A stretch of 64,000 nucleotides of DNA from an uncultured Eubacteriales bacterium (lineage in GTDB: Bacteria > Bacillota > Clostridia > TANB77 > CAG-508). The stretch spans positions 30,701-94,700 of the forward strand of contig CASFHP010000005.1 of NCBI GenBank assembly GCA_949294555.1, in the 5' to 3' direction. The notes under the pieces are model-generated. The model was not told where the DNA came from and did no database searches. It saw only the letters and a list, made by a program, of their open reading frames with translations. A program made the position numbers and the translations under genes. Positions 17,170-25,862 of the stretch are shown here, one piece after another; position 1 is the stretch's first letter, and each line of letters starts with the position of its first letter.

Positions 17170-18930
17170 TTATCCAAATGATGGATAGCTATCTTCTTCT
17201 AGTATCCAATTTTTCCAACCAGTATTTTCTCCAATATTATTATTTAGCATATTACAAAAACTTTCACTTTTCATATAAGATATATCATAACTTTCAATCT
17301 GCTCTTCTTCTGTACAATTTCCTTCATAAATTGCCTTATTTGCTGATGAAGTTAAATAATATGTATTTTTTATAGATGATGTAACCGTTGTTCTAGAATC
17401 TGAACCTGTAAGTTTTCCTATAATTCCTCCATTATATTTTCCTTGTATTTGACCTACTGAATAACAATTCTCTATATTTAAATTTATACTTAAGGAAACT
17501 AATCCCTGTACTCCTAAAATTCCTCCACAATAATTTTGACTTACAATGTTTCCTGTATTATAGCAATTATATATATTTAGTATTCTATCTGTTGTATAAG
17601 ATACACCAATATATTCGCCAACAATTCCTCCTGCATATCCAATACTCTCTTCTCCAATAATTGCTTCATTTACACAATTAATTATATTGATTGTTTCACC
17701 TCTATGCTTTCCTAAAATCCCCCCACTTGTATAATTTCCTATTGAATGAATTCTTCCTGTATTTGAACAATTTTTTATTTCTATACTTTCTCCTGTTCCT
17801 ACTATTCCTCCACATATATAATTTCCATATATCTCACCTGCATTATAACAATCTTGAATTGTACCACTACCATACGCTATGATCCCCCCTGCACCTCCAT
17901 ATTGATAATCAACGGATTCTATATATATTTTTCCATAATTTTCACAATCCTGTACACTAACATTATTGTTTGCCCAAGCACATATGCCTCCTACCATTAT
18001 TTTTCCTTTAATATTGGCATAATTTTTACAATTTATAATTGTCATTCCTCTGCTCACATTGTCTCCAGATATAATTCCAGCAGCACGGTTTGTTGAACAA
18101 ATTTCTCCTGAAATGCTTAAGTTTTTTATTACTGTACTGCTATTTCCTGCTATTATGAAACCTGCCGTTCCTTCTTTATTTATATATATATTCTTTATTT
18201 CATGATATTCATTATTAAATTTACCATCTAATGTACCATAAAAATATAGTATAGGTCTAAATCCCGTTCCTGTTGTCATTTCATTCATTAAGGTATTTCC
18301 ATCATTATCATTTCCATTAAGATCCCCATAATCTCTTCTTTCACTATCTGCATAAGATAATTTTGATTTAAAATTTAGTGTCGTACATAATTTGATACAT
18401 GAACTCGCATATTTACTATAATTTTGTGTCCATTCTACTAAATCCTCTATACACCATATCTGATATGCTGTTTTTTCCGTTTGCCCATCTAATGTTTCTC
18501 CATCTTTTCCAACCGTAATATCTCCAGGATATTTGTCTTCTATATATTCTTGGACTTCACCTACATTTCCATCCTTGTCTACTGTATAGTATCGGTTGGT
18601 ATCAATAAAAAGAACTTCAAACTCATTTTCAATATCGGTTGCATCCGTCTTTCCTTCTCCTGTTTCTTTATCTAATTGTGCTTGTAATTCATTTTCTTCT
18701 ATATTTCCATATTTGTTATTACCCATTGCTTGTAATACTGCTTTTTCTACGATTTCTTTTTCATTAGCAATTTCCGATTCTTCTTTTGCTTTTCCTGCAT
18801 TTCCTATAATCCCATTATCTCCTGTTATTGCACTTATCGTAATTCCTGCTAAGATTAATATTATGATAATTGTGATTATTAATGCAATTAACGTTATTCC
18901 TTTGTTTCTTTTTTGCTCTTTTGTTCTCAT
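17170..18930 (-). CDS. Pilin-like secreted protein with GLUG-type repeats
   Basis: 586 residues. The N terminus (KGITLIALIITIIIILILAG) is a class III/type IV prepilin-like signal with Gly at the cleavage point but Ala at the usual Glu+5. A short helical segment follows, then an acidic region, and from about residue 200 to 560 about eight beta-strand repeats of the kind CxNxGxIxxxxxxxGGIxG, as in IQDCYNAGEIYGNYICGGIV and IENCYSVGQIQGKYNGGIIG, matching GLUG-type repeats of bacterial surface proteins. Probably a membrane-anchored or extracellular beta-helix adhesin. It is a lone gene with a long structured leader; no pilus assembly genes are nearby. Confidence 0.7.
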   Translation of the reverse strand: MRTKEQKRNKGITLIALIITIIIILILAGITISAITGDNGIIGNAGKAKEESEIANEKEIVEKAVLQAMGNNKYGNIEENELQAQLDKETGEGKTDATDIENEFEVLFIDTNRYYTVDKDGNVGEVQEYIEDKYPGDITVGKDGETLDGQTEKTAYQIWCIEDLVEWTQNYSKYASSCIKLCTTLNFKSKLSYADSERRDYGDLNGNDNDGNTLMNEMTTGTGFRPILYFYGTLDGKFNNEYHEIKNIYINKEGTAGFIIAGNSSTVIKNLSISGEICSTNRAAGIISGDNVSRGMTIINCKNYANIKGKIMVGGICAWANNNVSVQDCENYGKIYIESVDYQYGGAGGIIAYGSGTIQDCYNAGEIYGNYICGGIVGTGESIEIKNCSNTGRIHSIGNYTSGGILGKHRGETINIINCVNEAIIGEESIGYAGGIVGEYIGVSYTTDRILNIYNCYNTGNIVSQNYCGGILGVQGLVSLSINLNIENCYSVGQIQGKYNGGIIGKLTGSDSRTTVTSSIKNTYYLTSSANKAIYEGNCTEEEQIESYDISYMKSESFCNMLNNNIGENTGWKNWILEEDSYPSFG

Positions 18931-18950
18931 GATATTCCTCCTTCTTTAAT

Positions 18951-19124
18951 TTTCCTACTCTAAGAAAATTAAAACCGTGAAAAGTATTGAAAAACAAAGG
19001 TTTCTTTTATGTTTAATATCTCTTTTGAGCAATTATTTTTTTTGCTTTTATTTCGTATTTTTCATTGACATTTCAAAGCTTTATTGATATTATTTTTATG
19101 AAAAATTTTTCTTAGAGTAGGAAA
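18951..19124 (-). repeat. 18-bp perfect inverted repeat in the leader of the pilin-like gene
   Basis: TTTCCTACTCTAAGAAAA (18951-18968) is the exact inverse of bases 19107-19124, 138 bp apart. The whole gap 18931-19303 holds no gene. The right arm also forms a local hairpin (AGAGT/ACTCT, 19114-19128), so two alternative structures are possible in the leader RNA. I looked for and did not find GEMM c-di-GMP riboswitch motifs. Confidence 0.7.
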
Positions 19125-19162
19125 CTCTAGGAAAATTTTTTTAAATTAATTATAGAAAACAT

Positions 19163-19204
19163 AAAAAAACGAAAAATAATGCTATGCATTACTTTCCGTT
19201 TTTT
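19163..19204. terminator. Terminator downstream of clpX
   Basis: AAAAACGAAAAATAATGC pairs with GCATTACTTTCCGTTTTT, with A/T tracts on both sides; on the minus strand it ends the clpX transcript. Confidence 0.75.
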
Positions 19205-19303
19205 ATCATATTTATATTTCTCTGCTTATATTCTTAAATTTATTTTATTTTTTCTCCATTTTTTTATATTTTGTATAATTTTGATTTAATTATATAGTTA
19301 TTT

Positions 19304-20629
19304 TTATGCTGTTTCTTTTTCTTCCCTTTGTGGCACTTGTCTTTTTTTCTTTTTGTTCTTTTGCTCTTTTTGTTTATTGTTATTCACCACAATATCTGGT
19401 GCTTCATTATCTAATATAGTTCTTTTTGTTATAATACATTTTTCAATATTTGGATTTGATGGTATATCAAACATGATATCTCTCATTCTTTCCTCTATGA
19501 TTGAACGTAATCCTCTTGCTCCTGTTTTTCTTTCAATTGCTTTGTCTACAATTGCTCCTAAGGCATCTTCTTCAAAGATTAGTTCTACCCCATCAATTTC
19601 AAATAGTTTTTGATATTGCTTGATTAGTGAATTTTTTGGTTCTTTTAAGATTTCAATTAATGCATTTCTATCTAATTCTTGTAATGTTGCAACAATTGGT
19701 AATCTTCCAATAAATTCTGGTATTAGACCATATTTTAGTAAGTCTTGTGGCAATAAATCCTTAAAGACTTCATATTTACTAATATTTTTTGTACTTTCTA
19801 TTTTAGAACCAAATCCAATTGATTTTTTACCTGTTCTATCTCTGATAATGTTTTCTAATCCCTCAAATGCACCTCCACAGATAATTAGTATGTTTTCTGT
19901 GTTGATTTGGATTAATTCTTGGTTAGGATGTTTTCTTCCGCCTTGTGGTGGTACAGCTGCAATCGTACCTTCGATTATTTTTAATAAGGCTTGTTGTACA
20001 CCTTCTCCACTAACATCTCTTGTGATTGATGGATTTTCTGATTTTCTTGTAATTTTATCAATTTCATCAATATAGATAATTCCTTTTTCTGCTTTTTGCA
20101 CATCGCCATCTGCTGCTTGGATTAATTTTAATAAGATATTTTCAACATCTTCTCCAACATATCCAGCTTCTGTAAGTGTTGTGGCATCTGCAATCGCAAA
20201 TGGTACATCTAAAATTCTTGCTAATGTTCTTGCAAGTAGCGTTTTTCCACATCCTGTTGGTCCTAATAACAAGATATTGCTTTTTTGGATTTCTACATCA
20301 TCATCTTTTGTCGCTGCCTCTTCATGGGCAATTCTTTTATAGTGGTTATATACTGCAACTGACAATGTCTTTTTGGCGTCTTCTTGCCCAATGACATAAT
20401 CATCTAATACTTTTTTGATTTCTCTTGGACTTGGAATATCATTTAATTCATTTAATGTATATCCTGCTTTATCATCGTCATATAATTCTGCTTCTATAAT
20501 GCTATTACAAAGATCTATACATTCATCACATATATATACACCTGGACCTGCAACAATTTTTCTAACACTCTCCTGTGCCTTACCACAAAATGAACATCTT
20601 ACACTTTTTGGTACATCATTTTTTGCCAT
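19304..20629 (-). CDS. clpX: ATP-dependent protease ATPase subunit ClpX
   Basis: 441 residues. N-terminal C4 zinc finger (CSFCGK and CDECIDLC); AAA+ Walker [19 protein letters not shown] near 120; pore motif GYVGEDVE; Walker [15 protein letters not shown]; sensor and ClpP-binding loop region GFGS. The C-terminal 25 residues are a Lys-rich extension ([17 protein letters not shown]) beyond the usual end. It unfolds tagged substrates for ClpP. Gene order tig-clpP-clpX is the common one in Clostridia. Confidence 0.97.
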   Translation of the reverse strand: MAKNDVPKSVRCSFCGKAQESVRKIVAGPGVYICDECIDLCNSIIEAELYDDDKAGYTLNELNDIPSPREIKKVLDDYVIGQEDAKKTLSVAVYNHYKRIAHEEAATKDDDVEIQKSNILLLGPTGCGKTLLARTLARILDVPFAIADATTLTEAGYVGEDVENILLKLIQAADGDVQKAEKGIIYIDEIDKITRKSENPSITRDVSGEGVQQALLKIIEGTIAAVPPQGGRKHPNQELIQINTENILIICGGAFEGLENIIRDRTGKKSIGFGSKIESTKNISKYEVFKDLLPQDLLKYGLIPEFIGRLPIVATLQELDRNALIEILKEPKNSLIKQYQKLFEIDGVELIFEEDALGAIVDKAIERKTGARGLRSIIEERMRDIMFDIPSNPNIEKCIITKRTILDNEAPDIVVNNNKQKEQKNKKKKRQVPQREEKETA

Positions 20630-20823
20630 CTCTTTTTTTCATTCCTTCCTCAAATCTTTCTTTTTTATTGTATCTGTACAATTTTTTACATTATGAGAAA
20701 TGCAATTTCCTATAATGTAAATGTTTTCGCATACAATAAGGTTAAGCTTCTTATATTATATTAAATTTTATAATTATTATACATTTGTCCTTCTAAATAT
20801 TTTTGTATAGGAATTTTTTATGG

Positions 20824-21429
20824 CTATTTTCTTTTGTCCATAATTCCATCGATCAATCCATATTTTAACGCTTCTTCTGCTGTCATATAATTATCTCTTT
20901 CTGTATCTTTTTGGATTGTTTCTACTGTTTGACCTGTTCTTTCACTTAAGAATTTGTTTAATTTTTCTCTTGTTTTTACTAAGTGATCTGCATGAATTTT
21001 GATTTCTGTTGCTTGACCTGAAAGTCCGCCACCACCGATTAATGGTTGATGAATTAAGATTTCTGCATTTGGTGTTGCAAATCTCTTTCCTTTTTCTCCT
21101 GCTGCTAATAATGCGGCTCCCATGCTTGCTGCCATTCCTATACAAATGGTTGATACTGGGCATTTGATATAATTCATCGTGTCGATGATTCCCATTCCAT
21201 CTGTGATAGATCCACCTGGTGAATTGATATATAAGTTGATGTCTTTGTCTGGGTCTTCTGATTCTAAGAATAATAATTGTGCAATAACAAGACTTGCTGT
21301 TGTTGCATTTACATCTTCTCCTAAAAATATAATTCTATCTTTTAATAATCTTGAGAAAATATCGTATGATCTTTCTCCTTTACTAGTTTGTTCTATGACA
21401 TATGGTACTAAACTATTTTTTTCTAACAT
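20824..21429 (-). CDS. clpP: ATP-dependent Clp protease proteolytic subunit
   Basis: 201 residues, full length. Catalytic Ser in [16 protein letters not shown], His in [13 protein letters not shown], Asp in [15 protein letters not shown]-terminal [20 protein letters not shown] and RIIFLGEDV are typical. Forms the tetradecameric chamber served by ClpX. About 195 bp separate it from clpX, with a TAACCTTATTGTATG motif that recurs elsewhere. Confidence 0.98.
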   Translation of the reverse strand: MLEKNSLVPYVIEQTSKGERSYDIFSRLLKDRIIFLGEDVNATTASLVIAQLLFLESEDPDKDINLYINSPGGSITDGMGIIDTMNYIKCPVSTICIGMAASMGAALLAAGEKGKRFATPNAEILIHQPLIGGGGLSGQATEIKIHADHLVKTREKLNKFLSERTGQTVETIQKDTERDNYMTAEEALKYGLIDGIMDKRK

Positions 21430-21548
21430 AAATAAATTCCTCCTTTAAAACTTTTTATTACAAGTCTTTTCATTAATTTTATCCTATTTTTACAATATTT
21501 TAAAATTTCACAATTATATTTACTATATTGTAATGATTAAAAATTGTC

Positions 21549-21596
21549 AAAAAAGCTGGGGTTAAAACTTAACTATTACATTTAACACCCCAACCT
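21549..21596 (-). terminator. Rho-independent terminator of tig
   Basis: On the minus strand GGGGTGTTAAA and TTTTAACCCC form the stem, followed by AGCTTTTTT. Confidence 0.85.
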
Positions 21597-21612
21597 TTCT
21601 ATATTTGTTGTT

Positions 21613-22899
21613 TTATTTGATTTTTGCATTTTTTACTAAAAATTCTAGTGCTTTTTCTGATTCTAATCCTTGTTTAATGTAATTTCTTACATTTTCATTT
21701 TTCATGAATTCTTCATCATTTTCTCTACCATAATTTTTAGCCATTTCTTTCATCTTTTCTTCTACATCAATATCTGGTACCTCTATTTTTTCAGCTTTGA
21801 TAACAGCTTCTAATGTTAAACGAGATTTAATTGCTTCAACTGCTTGAGGTTCATATTCTTTTTGCATTTCTTCTTTTGTTTTTCCCATCATTTGAAGATA
21901 TTGTTCTAATTTTAGTCCTTGATATGCTAATCTTTGTTCTAATTCTTTTACCATATTTTCTGTTTCTGTTTCAATCATTCCTGATGGAATGTCTACTTTT
22001 ACATTTTCACATACGGCTTTGATAACAGCATCTTCTGTTTCATATTTTGCTCTTTCATCGTTTTGTTTTTGTTTCTTTTCTTTGATGCTTTCTTTTAATT
22101 CTTTTAATGTATCAAATTCACTAACATCTTTTGCAAATTCATCATCTAATGTTGGCAATTCTTTTTTCTTGATTTCATTTACTTTTACTTTAAATATTGC
22201 ATCTTTTCCTGCTAAATCTTTTGAAAAATATTCATCTGGGAATTTTACTTTTATATCTTTTTCTTCATCAATTTTCATTCCAATAATTTGGTCTTCAAAT
22301 CCTGGTATAAATGTATTGCTTCCAATTTCTAAATCATGATTTTCTGCTTTTCCACCTTCAAAAGCAACATCATCTACAAATCCTTCAAAATTAATATTTG
22401 CAATATCGCCTTTTTCTACAGGTCTATCTTCTACAGATATTAGTCTTGAATTATGTTCTTGCATATGACCTAATTCATGGTCGATATCTTCGTCTGTTAC
22501 TTTATATTCGATTTTTTTGATTTCTACACCTTTATATTTTCCAAGTTCAGCTTCTGGTTTTGTTTGGAATACTGCTGTAAAAATTAGGTCTTGTCCTTTT
22601 CCAATTTGTGTTACATCTATATCAGGTCTACTAACAACTTCTAATTTGTTTTCTTCTACTGCTTTTTCTAGTTCTTCTGGAACTACTTCATTAAAAGCAT
22701 CTTCATAGAAAATTTCTTTTCCATAATATTTTTCAACAATATTCATTGGTGCTTTACCTTTTCTAAATCCTGGTATATTAAAATATTTTGCACTCTTAAA
22801 ATATACTTTTTTCATTGCTTCATCAAATTTTGAAGCTTCTATTGTTACATTTAATTTTACTTCATTTGCGTTTTCTGTTTTTTCTACTTTACATTCCAT
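21613..22899 (-). CDS. tig: Trigger factor, ribosome-associated chaperone and PPIase
   Basis: 428 residues. Ribosome-binding signature NIPGFRKGKAPMNIVEKYYG at 43-62; FKBP-type PPIase domain about 150-240 (VEKGDIANINFEGFVDDVAF); C-terminal helical arms to the end. ATG 22899 is chosen: AAAGGAatGTGA upstream is identical to the fhs leader; GTG 22908 is the in-frame alternative. The promoter at 23092-23119 gives a leader of about 185 nt that contains a 124-nt palindrome. First gene of tig-clpP-clpX but with its own terminator. Confidence 0.97.
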   Translation of the reverse strand: MECKVEKTENANEVKLNVTIEASKFDEAMKKVYFKSAKYFNIPGFRKGKAPMNIVEKYYGKEIFYEDAFNEVVPEELEKAVEENKLEVVSRPDIDVTQIGKGQDLIFTAVFQTKPEAELGKYKGVEIKKIEYKVTDEDIDHELGHMQEHNSRLISVEDRPVEKGDIANINFEGFVDDVAFEGGKAENHDLEIGSNTFIPGFEDQIIGMKIDEEKDIKVKFPDEYFSKDLAGKDAIFKVKVNEIKKKELPTLDDEFAKDVSEFDTLKELKESIKEKKQKQNDERAKYETEDAVIKAVCENVKVDIPSGMIETETENMVKELEQRLAYQGLKLEQYLQMMGKTKEEMQKEYEPQAVEAIKSRLTLEAVIKAEKIEVPDIDVEEKMKEMAKNYGRENDEEFMKNENVRNYIKQGLESEKALEFLVKNAKIK

Positions 22900-22932
22900 T
22901 TTTTTCACATTCCTTTCTTAAGTCCTAAATCT

Positions 22933-23056
22933 GGTTGGAAAAGAATTAAATTTTGGCTAGGAAAACAAGTTTGAAATTTATGAGGCGTACTGATTGTACG
23001 TTGATTAAATTTCAAATGAAGTTTGACAACGCCAAAATTGTAATTATTTTTCAACC
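22933..23056. repeat. 124-bp nested imperfect palindrome in the tig leader
   Basis: Outer arms GGTTGGAAAAGAATTAAATT and its continuation to 22957 pair with 23031-23056 (GCCAAAATT...TCAACC); inner arms GTTTGAAATTTA (22969-22980) and TAAATTTCAAAT (23006-23017); tip CGTAC/GTACG. It is transcribed as the tig 5' leader. Confidence 0.85.
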
Positions 23057-23091
23057 TTATTTAATCCTTTCTTTAATCATATAGCCTAATT

Positions 23092-23119
23092 ATTATACCA
23101 CATTTTTCCTATTTTGCAA
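23092..23119 (-). promoter_or_regulatory. Sigma-A promoter of tig
   Basis: Minus strand TTGCAA (23114-23119), 16-bp spacer, TATAAT (23092-23097). Predicted start near 23085. Confidence 0.75.
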
Positions 23120-23221
23120 GGATTTTTAAATATTTTTTAAAAAATACTTGTTTTTTTCATACTTTTGTGTTAAACTTGTTACTAGTCAGTTTATTTTTTT
23201 ATTAGGAGGTGCAATTCAGAA

Positions 23222-23419
23222 ATGGCTAAATGTGCAATATGTGAGAAATCAGTTAATCATGGAAATAAACTTAGTATCACACGTTCTCATATCAGTAAAA
23301 GATCTCCACGTACTTGGAAACCAAATTTAAGAAGTGTTAAAGTTACAGAAAATGGAGAAACAAAGAGAATTTATGTATGTGCTAAATGTTTAAGAGATGG
23401 AAAAGTAAAGAGAGCTTAA
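23222..23419 (+). CDS. rpmB: 50S ribosomal protein L28
   Basis: 65 residues. Zinc-type L28 with paired CAIC (residues 4-7) and CAKC near the C terminus, and NHGNKLSITRSHISKRSPRT, the rRNA-binding core. ATTAGGAGGTG is a strong RBS. Its terminator overlaps the stop codon, so it is a single-gene unit, divergent from tig. Confidence 0.97.
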   Translation: MAKCAICEKSVNHGNKLSITRSHISKRSPRTWKPNLRSVKVTENGETKRIYVCAKCLRDGKVKRA

Positions 23420-23430
23420 GCTCTTTTTTT
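23409..23430 (+). terminator. Terminator of rpmB
   Basis: AGAGAGCTTAAGCTCTTTTTTT; the palindrome contains the TAA stop codon. Confidence 0.85.
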
Positions 23431-23585
23431 GCGTTATAGGAATTTACATTCTCTATAGTTCAAAAAAATAAATTGTTGTATAGAAACATTCACTTTTTCT
23501 TTTGAAAATAAAATATTAATTTTTATTCTCACTTTGGGTTGTGAAACAAAAAAATTTCATATTGTTTCCTATTTAATTTAGATAG

Positions 23586-23616
23586 AAAACAGACCGCAAT
23601 TACTGCGGTCTGTTTT
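23586..23616 (-). terminator. Strong terminator after the 104-residue orphan
   Basis: AAAACAGACCGCA (23586-23598) pairs perfectly with TGCGGTCTGTTTT (23604-23616); GC-rich 13-bp stem, 5-nt loop. Confidence 0.85.
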
Positions 23617-23625
23617 CCGTTACTT

Positions 23626-23940
23626 TTAGATATCCTCTTCAGAACGGATTGCTCCTTTTGGAGCTTCCTTTGCAGGTACGTATCGGTCAGGGCTTATAAT
23701 TTCAAATATCTTGGCATTATACCACTCGCCCGTTTTTTCATCTTTGAGCGGTTTAGTTTGAATATATCTAACTGTTGTGAGCTGGTTGTCACATTGATTA
23801 TCGTAATGAATATAATCAATTCCAGAAGCATAACCACATTCCTTCTGAATGACCTTCTCAGCTAATACCATGTTTGCTGGAAAATCCGCGTCGATTATTA
23901 CCCCTTTTCTCATCCGTTCTGAGATTTTTTCATCGTACAT
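23626..23940 (-). CDS. Orphan protein of unknown function, less AT-rich than neighbours
   Basis: 104 residues from ATG 23940, chosen for its AGGAGGTTACAAGTA leader; an upstream in-frame extension to 24024 has no RBS. Not recognised. The sequence is a small alpha/beta protein (RKGVIIDADFPANMVLAEKV, TTVRYIQTKPLKDEKTGEWY, FEIISPDRYVPAKEAPKGAI). The DNA is visibly richer in C and G and uses codons such as CGG, GCG and CCG-like triplets rare around it, which suggests recent acquisition. It carries its own GC-rich terminator. Function unknown. Confidence 0.6.
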   Translation of the reverse strand: MYDEKISERMRKGVIIDADFPANMVLAEKVIQKECGYASGIDYIHYDNQCDNQLTTVRYIQTKPLKDEKTGEWYNAKIFEIISPDRYVPAKEAPKGAIRSEEDI

Positions 23941-24072
23941 TACTTGTAACCTCCTACTTCTTTTGTATTTGACAGATTTTTCTGTCATCATATTAATTAT
24001 ACCACTTTTTTGCTTTTTGCTCAACTTTTATGTTAATCTTTTTACTTTCTAGTCATTTTCTTATACAACCTG

Positions 24073-24153
24073 TCAATTTTTATCTTTAATTCCAAATATT
24101 AATTTTACAAAACCTCTTAAAAACTTTGGAACTTTTTTTACAACAATTGTCAT
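24073..24153 (-). CDS. spoVM: Stage V sporulation protein SpoVM
   Basis: 26 residues, the family length. KKVPKFLRGFVKLIFGIKD matches SpoVM, the amphipathic peptide that recognises the curved forespore membrane and recruits SpoIVA for coat assembly (B. subtilis carries a similar PKFLGG core). A full AAAGGAGGG RBS lies 8 bases upstream of ATG 24153. It is followed in the leader direction by a 49-residue membrane protein gene. It is the one sporulation gene in the window and marks the organism as a spore former. Confidence 0.85.
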   Translation of the reverse strand: MTIVVKKVPKFLRGFVKLIFGIKDKN

Positions 24154-24174
24154 CTATGTATCCCTCCTTTTATT

Positions 24175-24324
24175 TTAGCATGCTAGCCACATAAATCCAA
24201 CGCATACCACAGCTAAGCCTATAATAAATAGCCACCCAGTCATTGGAAGTAATAAAACCAATAATATTCCTAAGCCAAGTCCTATCAAGCAAATCGCTAA
24301 AGTCTTTTTAAATAATTTTAACAT
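24175..24324 (-). CDS. 49-residue membrane protein next to spoVM
   Basis: ATG 24324 follows GGAGGTAGTAAAC; upstream in-frame codons up to 24423 run into the R2 repeat and lack an RBS. The protein is a basic start (LKLFKKTLAIC) plus two hydrophobic helices (IGLGLGILLVLLLPMTGWLF, IIGLAVVCVGFMWLAC). Only 21 bp separate it from spoVM, so both are probably one transcript. A sporulation membrane role is inference from position. Confidence 0.65.
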   Translation of the reverse strand: MLKLFKKTLAICLIGLGLGILLVLLLPMTGWLFIIGLAVVCVGFMWLAC

Positions 24325-24393
24325 GTTTACTACCTCCATTCTCTTTTGTATATTATATTCTTTTTGTTTTTTAATGTTACATTTATGGTAACT

Positions 24394-24424
24394 ATTGCCA
24401 AAGGGGACGGCCCATTTTGGCAAT
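24394..24424. repeat. Short complete GGGGACGG palindrome (R2)
   Basis: ATTGCCAAA (24394-24402) and TTTTGGCAAT (24415-24424) flank GGGGACGGCCCA. It is the smallest intact copy of the dispersed family and lies between the 49-residue gene and nth. Confidence 0.7.
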
Positions 24425-24445
24425 CTTTCATATTTGTTCTCAATA

Positions 24446-24474
24446 TTGACTTTTCTCCTTTTTTTCTTTAAAAT
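24446..24474 (+). promoter_or_regulatory. Sigma-A promoter of nth
   Basis: TTGACT (24446-24451), 17-bp spacer, TAAAAT (24469-24474). Confidence 0.65.
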
Positions 24475-24542
24475 GTATATATTCTAATTACATCAAGATA
24501 AAAAAATGAAAAAATATATTATTATAATGAAAGGACCTATAT

Positions 24543-25184
24543 ATGAATAAAAAAGACGCAGTAAAAATGATAGAAATATTAAAACAAACATATCCAGATG
24601 CAACTTGTAGCTTAGATTTTGAAACACCTTTCCAAGCAGTTGTTGCTGTTATTCTTTCTGCACAATGTACAGATGAAAGAGTTAACAAAACAACACCTGC
24701 ACTTTTTGAAAGATGTAAAACTGTAGAAGATTTTGCAAATATAGATATAAAAGAACTTGAAGATTTGATACATCCGTGTGGATTTTTTAAGAATAAAGCA
24801 AAAAATATTAAATTATGTGCAAAACAAGTATTAGAGAATTTTAACGGACAAGTACCTAATAATATGAAGGATTTAATGAGTTTAGCTGGTGTTGGTAGAA
24901 AAACGGCTAATGTTGTACTGTTAGAAGTTTTTGGAATTGCAGAAAGTGTTGCAGTTGATACGCATGCAAAAAGAATTTCAAATTTAATTGGGTTGTCTAG
25001 TGAAAAAGAACCTGAAAAAATTGAACAAGATTTGATTAAGATTTTTCCTAAAGAATATTTAAAAGATATTAATCATTTATTTGTTTGGCATGGCAGAAAT
25101 ACTTGTATTGCTAGAAATCCTAAGTGTGACATTTGTTCAGTTCATGAGTATTGTAAGCATTATAAAAAAATAAAAACTTTATAA
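24543..25184 (+). CDS. nth: Endonuclease III
   Basis: 213 residues. Base-excision glycosylase/AP lyase for oxidised pyrimidines. Helix-hairpin-helix LAGVGRKTANVVLLE near residue 117, catalytic Lys in GRKTAN, catalytic Asp in SVAVDTHAKR, and the 4Fe-4S cluster ligands in CIARNPKCDICSVHEYC. Helical start KKDAVKMIEILKQTYPDATC. Monocistronic, ending at the hairpin at 25280. Confidence 0.97.
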   Translation: MNKKDAVKMIEILKQTYPDATCSLDFETPFQAVVAVILSAQCTDERVNKTTPALFERCKTVEDFANIDIKELEDLIHPCGFFKNKAKNIKLCAKQVLENFNGQVPNNMKDLMSLAGVGRKTANVVLLEVFGIAESVAVDTHAKRISNLIGLSSEKEPEKIEQDLIKIFPKEYLKDINHLFVWHGRNTCIARNPKCDICSVHEYCKHYKKIKTL

Positions 25185-25279
25185 AATAAGAACTTATCTG
25201 TAACCTGCTTTGCTTCATGAGAACTTTTTTCTACTTTTCTAATTTAACTATATATATTTAATTTTTTAATATAATAGAA

Positions 25280-25307
25280 AAAGGAATCTGCATTGTCAGG
25301 TTCCTTT
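25280..25307 (+). terminator. Terminator of nth
   Basis: AAAGGAATCTG (25280-25290), loop CATTGT, CAGGTTCCTTT (25297-25307). Nearly the same hairpin terminates the gene at 27.4 kb. Confidence 0.75.
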
Positions 25308-25335
25308 CTTACTTAGTGATGTGTGGGCAATTTTT

Positions 25336-25653
25336 TTATCTTATTAATTTTTTTATTTGTTTTGGACATCTCTTTCTAGATATCCAGTTTATTGGGCTTC
25401 CTACATTTGGACAAAAAAGCAAGTAGTCCCCCTCTTCATCTTCAACTAAATCCCGAATTCTATAAACATGAATTTCAGGATCCCTCTCATAGAGTGCTAT
25501 ACAATCATAGCACTCTATAAGAAATCTCACATTCTCTTTTGTTGGTTTCGTAAAACTCAACCGTTTTAATCCATTTTCGTTATTTACTAACCAACATGAC
25601 ATTCCTTTTAATTTTTTCGTCTCTTCTTTTATTTTTGGGTTTATTTTTTTCAT
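25336..25653 (-). CDS. Unknown 105-residue protein
   Basis: ATG 25653 follows AGGAGGAAGCAA. The upstream in-frame stretch to 25800 is not preceded by an RBS and is discarded. The protein has a basic N terminus, a middle alpha/beta part (KENVRFLIECYDCIALYERD, HVYRIRDLVEDEEGDYLLFC) and a Lys/Arg-rich C terminus with PNVGSPINWISRKRCP. Cys pairs are suggestive but not a clear zinc site. No family recognised; lone gene on this strand. Confidence 0.6.
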   Translation of the reverse strand: MKKINPKIKEETKKLKGMSCWLVNNENGLKRLSFTKPTKENVRFLIECYDCIALYERDPEIHVYRIRDLVEDEEGDYLLFCPNVGSPINWISRKRCPKQIKKLIR

Positions 25654-25862
25654 TTGCTTCCTCCTATAGCCCACACTTCTTTTAAACTCTAAGTATATAT
25701 AGTATATTACAGTTTTATGTAAATTGTCAATTTTTTGTTTTTTCATATTAAAAAAGCCCCTTAATTTTGGATATATCCATTTTTCTCTAACCACTTCCAA
25801 TAATTATTATATTTTGCATATTTATTTTATTTTGCTCCATACTACTATATAGAGGTGATTTT

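Noticed and set aside
18931-19303. c-di-GMP (GEMM) riboswitch before the pilin-like gene
   Set aside because: The conserved GEMM blocks are absent; only an inverted repeat is seen.
9085-22935. Shared AACCAGATTT string before xseB and tig, and AGATTTG before nusB
   Set aside because: Short, AT-rich and not at a fixed distance; probably chance.
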